Positions 1-10,484 of a stretch of DNA of 64,000 nt are shown here, piece after piece. The position numbers and the translations under genes are program-made. The DNA is taken from contig NZ_RAPV01000001.1 in the NCBI RefSeq assembly GCF_003610295.1, positions 4,650,001-4,714,000 of the forward strand, in the 5' to 3' direction. The stretch is from Paraburkholderia sp. BL23I1N1 (GTDB taxonomy: Bacteria > Pseudomonadota > Gammaproteobacteria > Burkholderiales > Burkholderiaceae). Under the pieces are notes generated by a model, which had not been told where the DNA came from, searched no databases, and saw only the letters and a program-made list of their open reading frames with translations. Positions within the stretch are counted from its first letter, which is position 1, and every line of letters starts with the position of its first letter.

Positions 1-421
1 GCGCGACGATGTCGCGTGTGAGCTCGGGGTAGCGTTGCGCTTTCGCGCCGATACAGAAGAAGGTGGCGCGCACGTCGAACGCGTCGAGCAGATCGAGCAC
101 TTGCGGCGTGACGATCGGATCGGGACCGTCGTCGATAGTCAATGCGATTGCGTCGGCGTTGCGCGGCCCGGCGGGCAGATGCGTCCAGTTCGGGCCGAGC
201 AGCGAGGTGCGCGGCAACAGACCGGCTACCGTGAAAATTGCGTGATTCGCGAAGATCGCGGCCAGCCACCATGGCCACGCGGCGGGCACCAGCAGCCATC
301 CGGCCAGCACGAATACGTGCCAGGCAGCGGTGGCCGTGAGCATCGCGGGATAGCCGGTGCGCGGCCAGCGGCGCTGCGGCGCAGCCTCGCTGCTTTGCGG
401 CGGCGTGAAGAGTTCGTTCAT
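1..421 (-). CDS. Polysaccharide deacetylase (NodB fold), C-terminus off the window edge
   Basis: The gene runs leftward and leaves the window, so only the first 140 codons are seen. Two hydrophobic stretches lie at about residues 25-65, suggesting a membrane anchor. They are followed by TIDDGPDP, the NodB first motif whose two aspartates supply the catalytic base and a metal ligand, and then ATFFCIG, a conserved strand of the same fold. Members remove acetyl groups from N-acetylated or O-acetylated polysaccharides. The start is the ATG at 421. The second metal-binding motif and the true length cannot be judged. No neighbour in view explains the substrate. Confidence 0.8.
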   Translation of the reverse strand, partial: MNELFTPPQSSEAAPQRRWPRTGYPAMLTATAAWHVFVLAGWLLVPAAWPWWLAAIFANHAIFTVAGLLPRTSLLGPNWTHLPAGPRNADAIALTIDDGPDPIVTPQVLDLLDAFDVRATFFCIGAKAQRYPELTRDIVA

Positions 422-659
422 AAAGCGTGCTTCCTGTCTTCCTTCCCCCGTCCTGGGAAGGCCTTGAGTTGCGCGCGTGACGCACAACGGCAAACGATAC
501 CATTGATGCTCGGTTCAACGTTGTTGCGGACGGTAACCATAAGTAATGAAAGCGCGCTGAAAGACGTCATGCTTTGCGGCGGCCGCTACGTTGGATTTGT
601 GACAGACCATCCGCTGTTGTATGGTGCTAAGGCCTTGGAAACGGAGCAGGAGACGCGTT

Positions 660-1424
660 GTGACAGGAACGGGAATCAGGAAAGTGGCGCTGGTGACGGG
701 CGCGGGCAGCGGCATCGGCCGGGCCTGTGCGCTCAAGATGCTGGAGCACGGCTATAGCGTCGTACTTGCCGGCCGCCGTCAGGCGCCGCTCGACGCCGTG
801 GTCGAACAGGCGCGGCAACTGGGCGGCGACGCGCTCGCCGTGGCCTGCGACGTGACCGACGCCGACAGCGTCGCCGCGCTGTTCGACGCCACCCGCGCGT
901 GGCGCGGCCGGCTCGACGTACTGTTCAATAACGCGGGCCGCAACGGCTCGCCCGTGGATATCGACGAACTCGATATCGGCGAATGGCGCTTGGTGGTCGA
1001 CACCAATCTCACCGGCGTGTTTCTCTGCACACGGGCCGCCTTCGGTCTGATGAAAACGCAGACGCCGCGAGGCGGCCGCATCATCAACAATGGCTCGATT
1101 TCGGCGCATGCGCCGCGGCCGAACAGCATCGCTTATACGGCGACCAAGCACGCGATTACCGGCATCACAAAAGCGGTTTCGCTCGACGGCCGCAAATACG
1201 ACATCGTGTGCGGGCAGATCGACATTGGCAATGCCGCGACGGAAATGGCCGAGCGGATGGCGCGCGGCGTGCCGCAAGCGAACGGCGAAATCGCGGTCGA
1301 GCCGTTGATGGATGTGCAGCATGTCGCCGACGCGGTGCTGCATATGGCGGAACTGCCGTTGTCGGCGAATGTGCAGTTCATGACCATCATGGCGAGCAAG
1401 ATGCCGTTCGTCGGCAGGGGCTGA
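660..1424 (+). CDS. Short-chain dehydrogenase/reductase
   Basis: A 254-residue classical SDR. The glycine-rich NAD(P) motif TGAGSGIG is at residues 13-20, the NNAG motif near residue 92, and the catalytic Ser and YTATK (Tyr-xxx-Lys) near residues 145-164. I chose the GTG at 660 because GGAGCAGGAG lies just upstream and the protein then begins in the usual place before the Rossmann strand; an in-frame ATG at 621 would add an unneeded basic tail. The family oxidises or reduces alcohols and ketones with NAD(P). The substrate cannot be named from sequence. It stands alone. Confidence 0.85.
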   Translation: MTGTGIRKVALVTGAGSGIGRACALKMLEHGYSVVLAGRRQAPLDAVVEQARQLGGDALAVACDVTDADSVAALFDATRAWRGRLDVLFNNAGRNGSPVDIDELDIGEWRLVVDTNLTGVFLCTRAAFGLMKTQTPRGGRIINNGSISAHAPRPNSIAYTATKHAITGITKAVSLDGRKYDIVCGQIDIGNAATEMAERMARGVPQANGEIAVEPLMDVQHVADAVLHMAELPLSANVQFMTIMASKMPFVGRG

Positions 1425-1591
1425 GCGCAGCGCCAGGCGTTCGCGGCGCGAGCGGGTTGAGCGGGTTGAGCGGCAGCGAAGGTCGTGGGGCGTGATCTGA
1501 AGGCGCGGATTCAGGCCGAACCGGCGCCGCGCGCGTTGCGGGCGATCAACTTATACTGAGCGCTTCCCGCCTTTCGACAAAGCGATTCGCC

Positions 1592-1813
1592 GTGCCCCGT
1601 GCCTCACTTAAGGACGACCCGCAGCCGGTGCCGCCCGTGCAGCCCGAGCTCGAGGATTGTTGTCATAGTGGCTGCAATCCGTGTGTATTCGATCTCTACG
1701 ATGAAGCGTTCGAGCGCTATCAGCAGGCGCTCGCCGAATGGCAAGCGCGGCAGGCGATACGTACGGCACCGACGGTGCGTACCCCGCAAAGCAAATCGCG
1801 CACGCGCCGCTGA
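1592..1813 (+). CDS. Oxidoreductase-like domain protein (small Cys-rich)
   Basis: A 73-residue protein with a GTG start. It carries the signature of the oxidoreductase-like family (Pfam Oxidored-like): a proline-rich lead, then DCCHSGCNPCVFDLYDE, a four-cysteine cluster followed by the DxY motif. The tail is basic. The same small module occurs in many beta-proteobacteria and at the N-terminus of some eukaryotic oxidoreductases; its biochemical role is not established. It ends 50 bp before the sirtuin gene and may be co-transcribed with it. Confidence 0.7.
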   Translation: MPRASLKDDPQPVPPVQPELEDCCHSGCNPCVFDLYDEAFERYQQALAEWQARQAIRTAPTVRTPQSKSRTRR

Positions 1814-1863
1814 ACGGCGATTCAGGCCCTACACCAAAGCCGCAGCCATACCCAGTCCCCGTC

Positions 1864-2733
1864 ATGACCAACCCTCAGCCCGCGCACATCGAACCCTTCA
1901 ACGAATCGCACACTCTGGACGACCTGCATACTTTCGTGCAGCGCTATCCGCGTCTATTCGTGCTGACCGGCGCGGGCATCAGCACCGACTCCGGCATTCC
2001 CGGCTATCGCGACGACAACGGCGAATGGAAGCGTTCGCCGCCGATCACGCTGCAGGAATTCCTCGGCACGGCCGCGATGCGCCGGCGCTATTGGGCGCGC
2101 AGCATGGTCGGCTGGCCGGTGGTGGCCGACGCGCAACCGAATGCCGCGCATACCGCGTTGGCCCGGCTCGAGGCAGCGGGCCATGTGCCGACGCTCGTCA
2201 CGCAGAATGTCGACGGCCTGCACCAGCGGGCAGGCAGCCGCGAGGTGATCGAACTGCATGGCGGCATTGACGGCGTGACGTGCCTGGACTGCGGGATGCA
2301 GCATTCGCGCGCCTCGATCCAGCAAACGCTCGAAGCGGACAATCCCACGTTGCTGAACGTCACCGCGGAAACCGCCGCCGACGGCGACGCACATCTGGAG
2401 TGGCACGATCTCGACACTTTCCGCATCCCGGCGTGCACGAACTGCGGCGGATTGCTGAAACCCGCGGTGGTGTTCTTCGGCGAAAGCGTGCCGTGCGAGC
2501 GCGTCGAAGCGGCTTCGCATGCGCTCGACGTGGCGGATGCGGTATTGGTGGTCGGCTCGTCGCTGATGGTCTATTCGGGCTACCGTTTCTGCGTGTGGGC
2601 GCAAAAGCAGGGCAAGCCGATCGTCGCGATCAATCTCGGGCGTACGCGCGCCGATCCGCTGCTCTCGCTGAAAATCGCCGCACCCTGTGCCGACACGCTG
2701 ACCGCGCTCGCGGGCCGTCTGGCGCTGGACTGA
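1864..2733 (+). CDS. NAD-dependent protein deacetylase, Sir2 family
   Basis: A 289-residue sirtuin. GAGIST at residues 36-41 begins the NAD-binding site; TQNVDGLHQRAG and the catalytic histidine in ELHGG follow. Zinc cysteines are C140 and C143, C191 and C194. Family members remove acyl groups from lysines using NAD+, giving O-acyl-ADP-ribose and nicotinamide. The ATG at 1864 was preferred to upstream in-frame starts from 1738 because those would overlap the preceding small gene. The ADP-ribosyltransferase-like class cannot be excluded, but all core motifs are intact. Confidence 0.9.
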   Translation: MTNPQPAHIEPFNESHTLDDLHTFVQRYPRLFVLTGAGISTDSGIPGYRDDNGEWKRSPPITLQEFLGTAAMRRRYWARSMVGWPVVADAQPNAAHTALARLEAAGHVPTLVTQNVDGLHQRAGSREVIELHGGIDGVTCLDCGMQHSRASIQQTLEADNPTLLNVTAETAADGDAHLEWHDLDTFRIPACTNCGGLLKPAVVFFGESVPCERVEAASHALDVADAVLVVGSSLMVYSGYRFCVWAQKQGKPIVAINLGRTRADPLLSLKIAAPCADTLTALAGRLALD

Positions 2734-2834
2734 GTACGCTGCTCGAGTCGCGCGGGCCACGTAAATCGCCGATAATTCTCATTCCAGGCAGCGCCACGCT
2801 CACAAGAAGCACCCGCCACACCAAAGGAACGCCG

Positions 2835-3440
2835 ATGTTGACGACGATCGAACAGCTCGAAGCAATCTACGGTCAGCCCCACGAGCGCGCCGTGCGCAAA
2901 GAGATTTCCTTCGTCAACGAAGACTATCGCGCGCTTATCGAAGTCTCGCCGTTCGTCGTGCTCGCGACCGCCGGTCCCGAAGGCCTCGACTGTTCACCGC
3001 GCGGCGACGCGCCGGGCTTCGTGCGCGTCATCGACGAACACACGCTCGCGCTGCCGGACCGTATCGGCAACAATCGCGTCGACAGTCTGCGCAATATCAT
3101 CGCCGAGCCGCATCTGGCGCTGCTGTTCATGATTCCGGGCGTCGGCGAAAGTTTGCGCGTGAACGGCCGCGGCCGCATTTCCACCGATCCGGAATGGCTG
3201 GACAGTTTCGCCGTCGAAGGTAAACTGCCGCGCACCGTGCTGCTGATCGACGTCGATGCGGTGTACTTTCATTGCTCCAAGGCGCTGGTGCGCTCGAAAC
3301 TGTGGGACACGGCGCATCATGTCGAACGTTCGCGCTTACCGAGCGCGGGCGAGATCCATCGGCGCATCAACGGCACGCAATTTGACGCCGCGACCTATGA
3401 CCGTGAACTCGCCGAACGCGTGCGCACCACCCTGTATTGA
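2835..3440 (+). CDS. Pyridoxamine 5'-phosphate oxidase-family FMN-binding protein
   Basis: A 201-residue split-barrel protein of the PNPOx-like family, resembling the MSMEG_1061 subgroup. The sequence ATAGPEGLDCSPRGDAPGF near residues 48-66 and the RIGNNRVDSLRNI segment match the flavin-phosphate-binding strands. Such proteins bind FMN or F420 and reduce small molecules; the substrate is unknown. The ATG at 2835 is the family-typical start; the frame is open far upstream but only as antisense-like readthrough of the sirtuin region. It is followed after 12 bp by the DUF938 gene, suggesting an operon. Confidence 0.8.
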   Translation: MLTTIEQLEAIYGQPHERAVRKEISFVNEDYRALIEVSPFVVLATAGPEGLDCSPRGDAPGFVRVIDEHTLALPDRIGNNRVDSLRNIIAEPHLALLFMIPGVGESLRVNGRGRISTDPEWLDSFAVEGKLPRTVLLIDVDAVYFHCSKALVRSKLWDTAHHVERSRLPSAGEIHRRINGTQFDAATYDRELAERVRTTLY

Positions 3441-3452
3441 AACAAAGCGAAC

Positions 3453-4085
3453 ATGACTGACTTCCACCCGGCGTTACGGCAACACTCGCCGTCCGCGGAA
3501 CGCAATCGGGAACCGATTCTTGCCGTGTTGCGCGAGGTGTTGCCCGCCAACGGCCGCGTGCTGGAGATCGCGAGCGGCACGGGCCAGCACGCTATCTGCT
3601 TCGCCCGCGCGTTGCCCGGGCTTGACTGGCAACCGAGCGATCTCGATGCGGATGCGCGTGACTCAATTGCGGCGTGGATCGCGCATGAAGGGCTGACGAA
3701 CGTACGCGCGCCGCTCGCCCTCGACGTGCATCAGGCGGATTGGGGTGTGGGTACGCCCGAAAAGCCCCATGATCTCGACGCCGTAGTCTGTATCAACATG
3801 ATTCACATCTCGCTGTGGAGTGCGACGCAAGCGTTATTCGCCGGCGCGAGCCGACGTCTGGCCGATGGCGGTGTACTGTATCTGTACGGTCCGTACAAAC
3901 GCGGCGGCGCGCATACCTCGCCGAGCAACGATGCGTTCGACCAGCAGTTGCGCAACCGCGACCCCGAGTGGGGCGTGCGCGACATGGAAGCGGTGGTAGC
4001 GTTGGGCGCATCGGTCGGGCTCGTGTGCGACGAGCCGATTGCGATGCCGGCCAACAATTTCAGTCTGGTGTTCAGGAAACGCTAA
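3453..4085 (+). CDS. DUF938 protein, SAM-methyltransferase-like
   Basis: A 210-residue member of DUF938. Residues 30-50 (VLEIASGTGQHA) form the glycine-rich SAM-binding loop of class I methyltransferases, and VVCINMIHISLW and LYLYGPYKRGG are family-specific segments. No experimental function is known to me for the family; a methyl-transfer reaction is inferred from the fold. The start ATG lies 12 bp after the preceding gene. Confidence 0.8.
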   Translation: MTDFHPALRQHSPSAERNREPILAVLREVLPANGRVLEIASGTGQHAICFARALPGLDWQPSDLDADARDSIAAWIAHEGLTNVRAPLALDVHQADWGVGTPEKPHDLDAVVCINMIHISLWSATQALFAGASRRLADGGVLYLYGPYKRGGAHTSPSNDAFDQQLRNRDPEWGVRDMEAVVALGASVGLVCDEPIAMPANNFSLVFRKR

Positions 4086-4307
4086 CGGGTTGGGCGAGTC
4101 AGACAAAACGGTTGGCTGCGTGTGGAAGCCCGATGCACCACGCGCAGTGAAAAGCTCCGCTCGGGGAGCGTCAATGAGCGCCAATGATCGCAAATGAGCG
4201 CCAGCGAGCGGCAAGCCGGCATTTCTTTTATCCTTTCACCCTCGACGTCCCGCCGACGTTCCTTCCGGCGCAGCGTCTCGACATTTTTTGTACTCTGGAG
4301 AATTCAC

Positions 4308-5717
<1,410 letters not shown>

Positions 5718-5730
5718 GCGTTTGAATGAC

Positions 5731-5766
5731 GGCCCGGCGCGTGCTTGTAGACAGGCGCGCCGGGCC
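5731..5766 (+). terminator. GC-rich hairpin after gnd
   Basis: Perfect 11-bp inverted repeat (GGCCCGGCGCG and its complement, loop of 14 nt) starting 13 bp after the gnd stop. There is no downstream T-tract, so termination may be Rho-assisted or the hairpin may only protect the 3' end. Confidence 0.5.
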
Positions 5767-5982
5767 GCGCGATCGATTGAAATCGAACTCGACAATTATT
5801 GCTGAAAACTATTGGGCAGATAGCGTGCGAATCCACCAGACTGTCTACTGTTGCGAAATTCGAAATAGAGTTTCGTCGTTTTAGGGATTTCCCCTAAGTG
5901 TGGACGCTCCTAAACTTCTACTTAAGCGCTACGGGATAACAAGCCCAAAGCGAATTAAATACAAGTTCTGGAGGTTTACATC

Positions 5983-6300
5983 ATGAAGACTCTTATCTCT
6001 GCTGTTGTTGTCGCTGCCGCTCTGGTTGCTCCGGTTGCCTCGTTTGCCCAATCGAACCAGCCGCTGACGCGCGCTGAAGTCCGCGCTCAACTGGTGCAAC
6101 TCGAAAAGGCGGGTTACAACCCGATCGGCGATCACATCGATTACCCGGCTAACCTGCAAGCCGCACAAGCACGTGTCGACGCACAGAACGGCACCGCTCA
6201 AGCTGTGAACAGCGGCTACGGCGCACCGATTGCAGGCAGCTCGCAAGCTGGCCGGCCGGTGAGCGGCAACGACCGTAACTCGGTTTATTTCGGCAACTAA
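5983..6300 (+). CDS. DUF4148 exported small protein
   Basis: A 105-residue protein with a clear Sec signal peptide (residues 1-22, cleavage after SFA) followed by the DUF4148 core LTRAEVRAQLVQLEKAGYNP. This family is abundant in Burkholderia and relatives, usually as many small periplasmic paralogues of unknown role. A strong ribosome binding site (TCTGGAGG) precedes the ATG. The 265-bp upstream region is AT-richer than the surroundings and holds an imperfect palindrome (TAGGGATTTCCCCTA at 5882-5896), perhaps a regulatory site. A terminator follows at 6392. Confidence 0.85.
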   Translation: MKTLISAVVVAAALVAPVASFAQSNQPLTRAEVRAQLVQLEKAGYNPIGDHIDYPANLQAAQARVDAQNGTAQAVNSGYGAPIAGSSQAGRPVSGNDRNSVYFGN

Positions 6301-6391
6301 TTCGCGCCGAAGCGGATGGAAACGCCGCCCGGCTGATGGGCGGCGCGTAATGAGCACGTACGGAGCACGTACTGAGCAGGAAATGAAGAAG

Positions 6392-6424
6392 AAAACGCCG
6401 ACCGGATTGCCGGTCGGCGTTTTG
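6392..6424. terminator. Bidirectional Rho-independent terminator
   Basis: AAAACGCCGACCGG, ATTG loop, CCGGTCGGCGTTTT: a perfect stem with A-tract and T-tract on the two sides, placed between the converging DUF4148 and DUF2968 genes. Confidence 0.85.
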
Positions 6425-6482
6425 TCGTTAACGGTGTCGTTAACGGCTTTGCCTGGCCGTCAATTCAATTGCAAGGCGCGCA

Positions 6483-7247
6483 TCAACGATTCGGCAAATG
6501 CGGAATCCCTTCGTTGCTGGTGAGATTGAGCTGGTGAATTTGCCGATGCGCCTTGTTCAGATGCGCCTGCGCGGCTACGCGTTGCGCTTCCAGTTGCGAC
6601 ACTTCCTTGCGCACCTGATGCTGCCGGTTCGACACCGCCTGTTCCTGCGCGCCGCGCCGCTGCAAATCCGTGCGCAGCCGTTCGGCCTGCGCCTCGGAGC
6701 GCGCGATCATGCGTGCAAGCTGTTCGTTTTGCGCCTCGAGTTGTGCGCGTCGCGTTTCACCCTCCGAGAGCCGCGTCGCCTGTTCCTCGAAGTGATGGAA
6801 GGCCGTTTCCGCGGCTTCGAGGTCGACGGCTTTGGGCGCGTGCCACAGCGAGCCGTCCTGATACAGCGCGACGTAGCACAACAGTTCCTTCGCGTGGAAC
6901 AGCAGGCTGACCGAATAGGCGAAGCTGCGGAACACGCGGAAAGGCGTCAGCGCTTCTTCTTCGGCGAGCCATTCGATTTCGGCCGTGTCGGCCATCTGCA
7001 CGCCGCGCGCGCTCACCGGCGAGGGCACCACCGGCACCGGCCGCAGCGTCGTTACCGGCCGAGCCGGTTCGGCGGTCGGCGCGACGGCGGGTTCGGCAGC
7101 GGCGGTAGCGGGCGTGACGCCGGCCGCCGCTAGCGCCGCTTCCTCGCTGTCGTCGGGCGAGATGGAATCGGCGGCGTGCTCTCGCGCGACCTGCACGAGA
7201 TGCGATGGGCCTGCCAGCACGCTACGGCGGTTCAGGAGACTTTTCAC
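6483..7247 (-). CDS. DUF2968 coiled-coil protein
   Basis: A 254-residue protein. Residues 1-85 are Ala/Pro/Thr-rich and low in complexity; a globular DUF2968 core follows (EIEWLAEEEALTPFRVFRSF, about residue 90), then a heptad-rich coiled coil of about 100 residues (LEAQNEQLARMIARSEAQ). I chose the GTG at 7247 because GGAGGA lies at the right distance; ATG starts further upstream would add a non-conserved tail. No function is known. No signal peptide or membrane segment is clear. Confidence 0.75.
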   Translation of the reverse strand: MKSLLNRRSVLAGPSHLVQVAREHAADSISPDDSEEAALAAAGVTPATAAAEPAVAPTAEPARPVTTLRPVPVVPSPVSARGVQMADTAEIEWLAEEEALTPFRVFRSFAYSVSLLFHAKELLCYVALYQDGSLWHAPKAVDLEAAETAFHHFEEQATRLSEGETRRAQLEAQNEQLARMIARSEAQAERLRTDLQRRGAQEQAVSNRQHQVRKEVSQLEAQRVAAQAHLNKAHRQIHQLNLTSNEGIPHLPNR

Positions 7248-7413
7248 GGCGGTTCCTCCGGTTGACTCGCCCGAAATCTTCAGAGGGCGCCGACGATCAG
7301 GCATGCCGGGCAATCTGGCGGTTCGAACGGTGAGCGAAAAGTGGCGGACCGGCGGCGCTTGACGATGAGCGCCGGGGTGCGTGCAGTGCGGATCGATGTC
7401 CGCGAGCGCAGCT

Positions 7414-7734
7414 TTAATGCAGCGTGCGATGCCGGCGGCCTATTTCGTCGAACAACGCACGGCTGGGTTCCAGGGCAAGCAACCAGGATTCGTCGTAGCC
7501 GCTGAGATTGTCGAGCGCCTCGCGCAGCCGCTCGATCGCCAGAGCCGGAATCTCGACAGTCGCTTCGACGCCGCTCGACAATCCCGCGATGCTGGCAAGC
7601 TGGACCAGCGCGTCGGCGGCTTCGGCGACGTCTGCCGCGAAAACCAGGTGCGTGTTCAGCAATTCGACCAAACCGGGCGATGCCGCCACATCGTCGACGT
7701 TGAGCTGCACGGCCAGAAACGTGGCTTTGTTCAT
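7414..7734 (-). CDS. Hypothetical protein, 106 aa
   Basis: I do not recognise this family. The predicted protein (MNKATFLAVQLN...) is acidic, mostly helical in appearance, with no signal peptide, membrane segment or cysteine motif. The ATG at 7734 has GAGGAG eight bases upstream, which favours it over the in-frame start at 7959 that would run across promoter-like DNA. Coding on this strand is supported by the third-position GC bias typical of the window. Confidence 0.55.
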   Translation of the reverse strand: MNKATFLAVQLNVDDVAASPGLVELLNTHLVFAADVAEAADALVQLASIAGLSSGVEATVEIPALAIERLREALDNLSGYDESWLLALEPSRALFDEIGRRHRTLH

Positions 7735-8003
7735 TCCCAACTCCTCGCAGGATCCAGACGTTTGTGCACGGCGCGTTGCGGCAGCATGACTGAGTATAGG
7801 CGAGGGTTGAAAGGATTCAATAGTCACACGAATGTGCTCGCGCGGCCTTGTGCGGCCTCTTGCCGCCTTGCTGCCGGCGGTCGCGCCTGCCGCACCACCT
7901 ATAATGAGCCCAGTCGAAACGCGTGATCCCGACCGGCCGGGCGGTCCGGTATGCGGCACGGATAACGCGTCGACAGCGTCTGTTTCTCAACCCGCTATCC
8001 GCC

Positions 8004-8315
8004 ATGAAGATCATTCGCAGCAAGAGCTTTACCGCGACGCGTCCATGGGGCGCGCTCGATATTGCCAACATGGGCGGCATCACAACGCGCCTGCATTGGA
8101 CCGATCAGCCGTACAAGTGGCATGTCAACGACGGCGAGGAGGTGTTCGCCGTGCTCGACGGCCGCGTGGAGATGCGTTACCGCGAAGGCGGCATCGAACA
8201 GTCAGCGATTCTGGAAACGGGCGATGTGTTTTATGCGTCGGTAGGCACGGAACATGTCGCGCATCCGATCGGCGTGGCACGCATTCTCGTGGTCGAGGCC
8301 GAGGGCAGTGTCTGA
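8004..8315 (+). CDS. Cupin-domain protein
   Basis: A 103-residue single-domain cupin. The first motif is HWTDQPYKWHVNDGEEVFAVLDG (described: two histidines, then the Gly-Glu-Glu pair at about residues 41-43) and the second is GDVFYASVGTEHVAHP, with the second-motif histidine. Cupins of this size bind one metal and range from isomerases to dioxygenases; the reaction cannot be named. The ATG at 8004 gives the family length. Confidence 0.75.
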   Translation: MKIIRSKSFTATRPWGALDIANMGGITTRLHWTDQPYKWHVNDGEEVFAVLDGRVEMRYREGGIEQSAILETGDVFYASVGTEHVAHPIGVARILVVEAEGSV

Positions 8316-8447
8316 CGGTTTCCGGTCTAAGCCGTGCCGAAGCCTTGGCTCATGCGCACGGCGGCATAATGGATACGCCGTGGCGCCCGCACCGGGCGGC
8401 ACAGCGAATGCTTGGGCTGATTGAATCTAAGTGTCGAGGAAAATCAC

Positions 8448-9221
8448 ATGACAAGACAATGGCAGTTCACGGCGACCCGGTTGCTGATTTCGGCGACACT
8501 CGGCGTTATGTTCAGCGGCTGTTCGACGATGCCGTGGGAAAGCACGCCGTTCTACAGCAGCGCGCCGTCCCGTCCGACGACCCTTACCACCGTCCCTGTG
8601 CCGGCCGGTTACTACCGCGCCAATCCGGGTGACACGCTGGCGGCCATCGCGTCGGCTTACGGCCGTAAGCCGCAGGAGATTGCGGCGTGGAACGGACTTC
8701 CATCGAATGCGGCCGTCAACCCGGGGCAGGTGCTGCGGGTGGCTCCGCCGATGGCGTCGGGCAGCGTGGTGACACCGCCGGTCAATGTCGCCGGTCAGAA
8801 TGGAACAGCCGCGACGCCTGGTGTGGCCGGCGCGGCCGGCGTTGCGCAGCAAGGCGTGCTGCTGTGGCCGTTGCGTGGCCCGGTGCTGAAAGCCTTTGCG
8901 CCGGGCAGGTCGAACGGCATCGTGATCGGCGGCCATGCGGGCGATCCGGTCAAGGCGGCCGCTACCGGCCGGGTGGTCTACGCGGGCACCGGGATCGAAG
9001 CGTACGGCCCGCTCATCATCATCAAACACGACGACTCGCTGATTACCGCCTACGGGCAGAACAGCACGCTGCTGGTCAAGGAAGGCGACGCGGTCGCGCA
9101 AGGGCAAACCATCGGCGAAGTCGGCGTGGACAGCCGCGGCGTGGCATCGATCCAGTTCGAAGTGCGCCAGAACGGCCAGCCGGTCGATCCGCTTGCGTGG
9201 CTGCCGAAGTCGGGCGGGTGA
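8448..9221 (+). CDS. NlpD-like LysM/M23 (LytM) lipoprotein
   Basis: A 257-residue envelope protein. The signal peptide ends in a lipobox (MFSGC), predicting an acylated cysteine at about residue 24. A LysM domain (YYRANPGDTLAAIASAYG, through NPGQVLRV) spans about residues 50-95 and binds peptidoglycan. A C-terminal LytM/M23 fold follows from about residue 140. The catalytic metal ligands are lost: HAGDP stands where the HxxxD motif should be, and YGQN replaces the usual YxHN. This is the pattern of NlpD and EnvC, which activate amidases at the division site rather than cleave murein. ATG at 8448 follows GAGGA. Confidence 0.8.
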   Translation: MTRQWQFTATRLLISATLGVMFSGCSTMPWESTPFYSSAPSRPTTLTTVPVPAGYYRANPGDTLAAIASAYGRKPQEIAAWNGLPSNAAVNPGQVLRVAPPMASGSVVTPPVNVAGQNGTAATPGVAGAAGVAQQGVLLWPLRGPVLKAFAPGRSNGIVIGGHAGDPVKAAATGRVVYAGTGIEAYGPLIIIKHDDSLITAYGQNSTLLVKEGDAVAQGQTIGEVGVDSRGVASIQFEVRQNGQPVDPLAWLPKSGG

Positions 9222-9334
9222 GCGGCTTTTTGGCGCGGCTCTCAGCGCCGCGGTAATTAATTGAATACACTGTGTGGCTCAGTAGCTGGAACCGCGACCG
9301 TCAATCCATTCAGGAGATGCGGTGCGCGGGCCGG

Positions 9335-9371
9335 CTATGACAGGTTGTCATAGGCTGTCTTGCATTGACAG
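9335..9371. promoter_or_regulatory. Inverted repeats upstream of threonine aldolase
   Basis: CTATGACA-GGT-TGTCATAG is a perfect 8-bp inverted repeat at 9335-9353, followed at once by CTGTC-N7-GACAG at 9355-9371. Both share TGACA/TGTCA half-sites and lie 27-63 bp before the start codon, which suits an operator. The regulator is not known. Confidence 0.4.
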
Positions 9372-9397
9372 AAACAGGGACACACAAGGCTCTCATC

Positions 9398-10405
9398 ATG
9401 ATCGATTTGCGCAGCGACACCGTAACCCGTCCGACCCCGGCCATGCTCGCGGCCATGTCCGCCGCCGAAGTGGGCGACGACGTCTGGGGCGACGACCCAA
9501 CCGTGCTGCGTCTGCAGGCAACGGTCGCGGAACGCACCGGCAAGGAAGCCGGCCTGTTCTTCCCGAGCGGCACGCAAAGCAATCTGGCGGCGTTGATGGC
9601 GCATTGCGCGCGTGGCGACGAATACATCGTCGGCCAGTTGGCGCACACCTATAAGTACGAAGGCGGCGGCGCGGCGGTACTCGGCAGCATTCAGCCGCAG
9701 CCGCTCGAGAATGCCGCCGACGGTTCGATCCCGCTCGAGAAGATCGCCGCCGCGATCAAGCCAATCGACAACCACTTCGCGCGCACGCGGCTGCTGGCGC
9801 TGGAAAACACCATCGGCGGCAAAGTGCTGCCGGCGAGTTATGTCGACGAGGCGGTGCAGTTGGCGCGCCGCCACGGCTTATCGGCTCACCTCGACGGCGC
9901 GCGGGTCTACAACGCGGCGGTTGCCTCGGCCAAGCCGGTCGCGGAGCTGTGCGAATTGTTCGATTCGGTCTCGATCTGCTTTTCGAAGGGGCTGGGCGCG
10001 CCGGTCGGTTCGGTATTGGTCGGCAGCCAGGCGCTGATCGATGTGGCGCATCGCTGGCGCAAGGTGCTGGGCGGCGGCATGCGCCAGGCCGGCGTGCTGG
10101 CGGCGGCTTGCCTGTACGCGCTGGATCACAACGTCGAGCGTCTCGCCGACGACCACGCGAACGCCGCACATCTGGCGGCCGATCTGGAAGCGATCGACCA
10201 GGTCAAGGTGCAGTCCATCGCGACCAATATGGTGTTCGCGCAGTTTCCGCAGCAGCATTGCGTGCCGCTCGAAGCGTGGCTCAAGGAGCGCGGCATCCTC
10301 ACGCAGATGCTGTATGCGTCGCGATTCGTCACGCATAAAGATGTGTCGCGTGCGGATATCGATACGTTTATCGGCGCAGTGAAGGGGTATTTCGCCGCGC
10401 ATTGA
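9398..10405 (+). CDS. ltaE: Low-specificity L-threonine aldolase
   Basis: A 335-residue PLP enzyme that cleaves L-threonine or L-allo-threonine to glycine and acetaldehyde. The N-terminus [15 protein letters not shown] is diagnostic of the family. [13 protein letters not shown], the [11 protein letters not shown] strand that contacts the cofactor, and [16 protein letters not shown], whose lysine should form the Schiff base, are all present. The ATG at 9398 starts exactly at the conserved N-terminus. A hairpin at 10450 separates it from the converging exporter gene. Confidence 0.9.
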   Translation: MIDLRSDTVTRPTPAMLAAMSAAEVGDDVWGDDPTVLRLQATVAERTGKEAGLFFPSGTQSNLAALMAHCARGDEYIVGQLAHTYKYEGGGAAVLGSIQPQPLENAADGSIPLEKIAAAIKPIDNHFARTRLLALENTIGGKVLPASYVDEAVQLARRHGLSAHLDGARVYNAAVASAKPVAELCELFDSVSICFSKGLGAPVGSVLVGSQALIDVAHRWRKVLGGGMRQAGVLAAACLYALDHNVERLADDHANAAHLAADLEAIDQVKVQSIATNMVFAQFPQQHCVPLEAWLKERGILTQMLYASRFVTHKDVSRADIDTFIGAVKGYFAAH

Positions 10406-10449
10406 TTGGTTGAACGCGATCGAACACGATCGAACGGCAGGATTCAAAG

Positions 10450-10484
10450 CGGGCGCACTGTCACAGCAGTGTGCCCGTTTTGTT
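10450..10484. terminator. Terminator between ltaE and the MFS exporter
   Basis: CGGGCGCACTG / CAGTGTGCCCG stem with one mismatch and a six-base loop, followed by TTTTGTTT. It lies between converging genes and can serve the plus-strand ltaE. Confidence 0.7.

Noticed and set aside
4150-4210. Repeated ATGAGCGCCA-like units and a small hairpin before gnd
   Set aside because: Short, imperfect and without T-tract or conserved riboswitch features; not enough to call a regulatory element.
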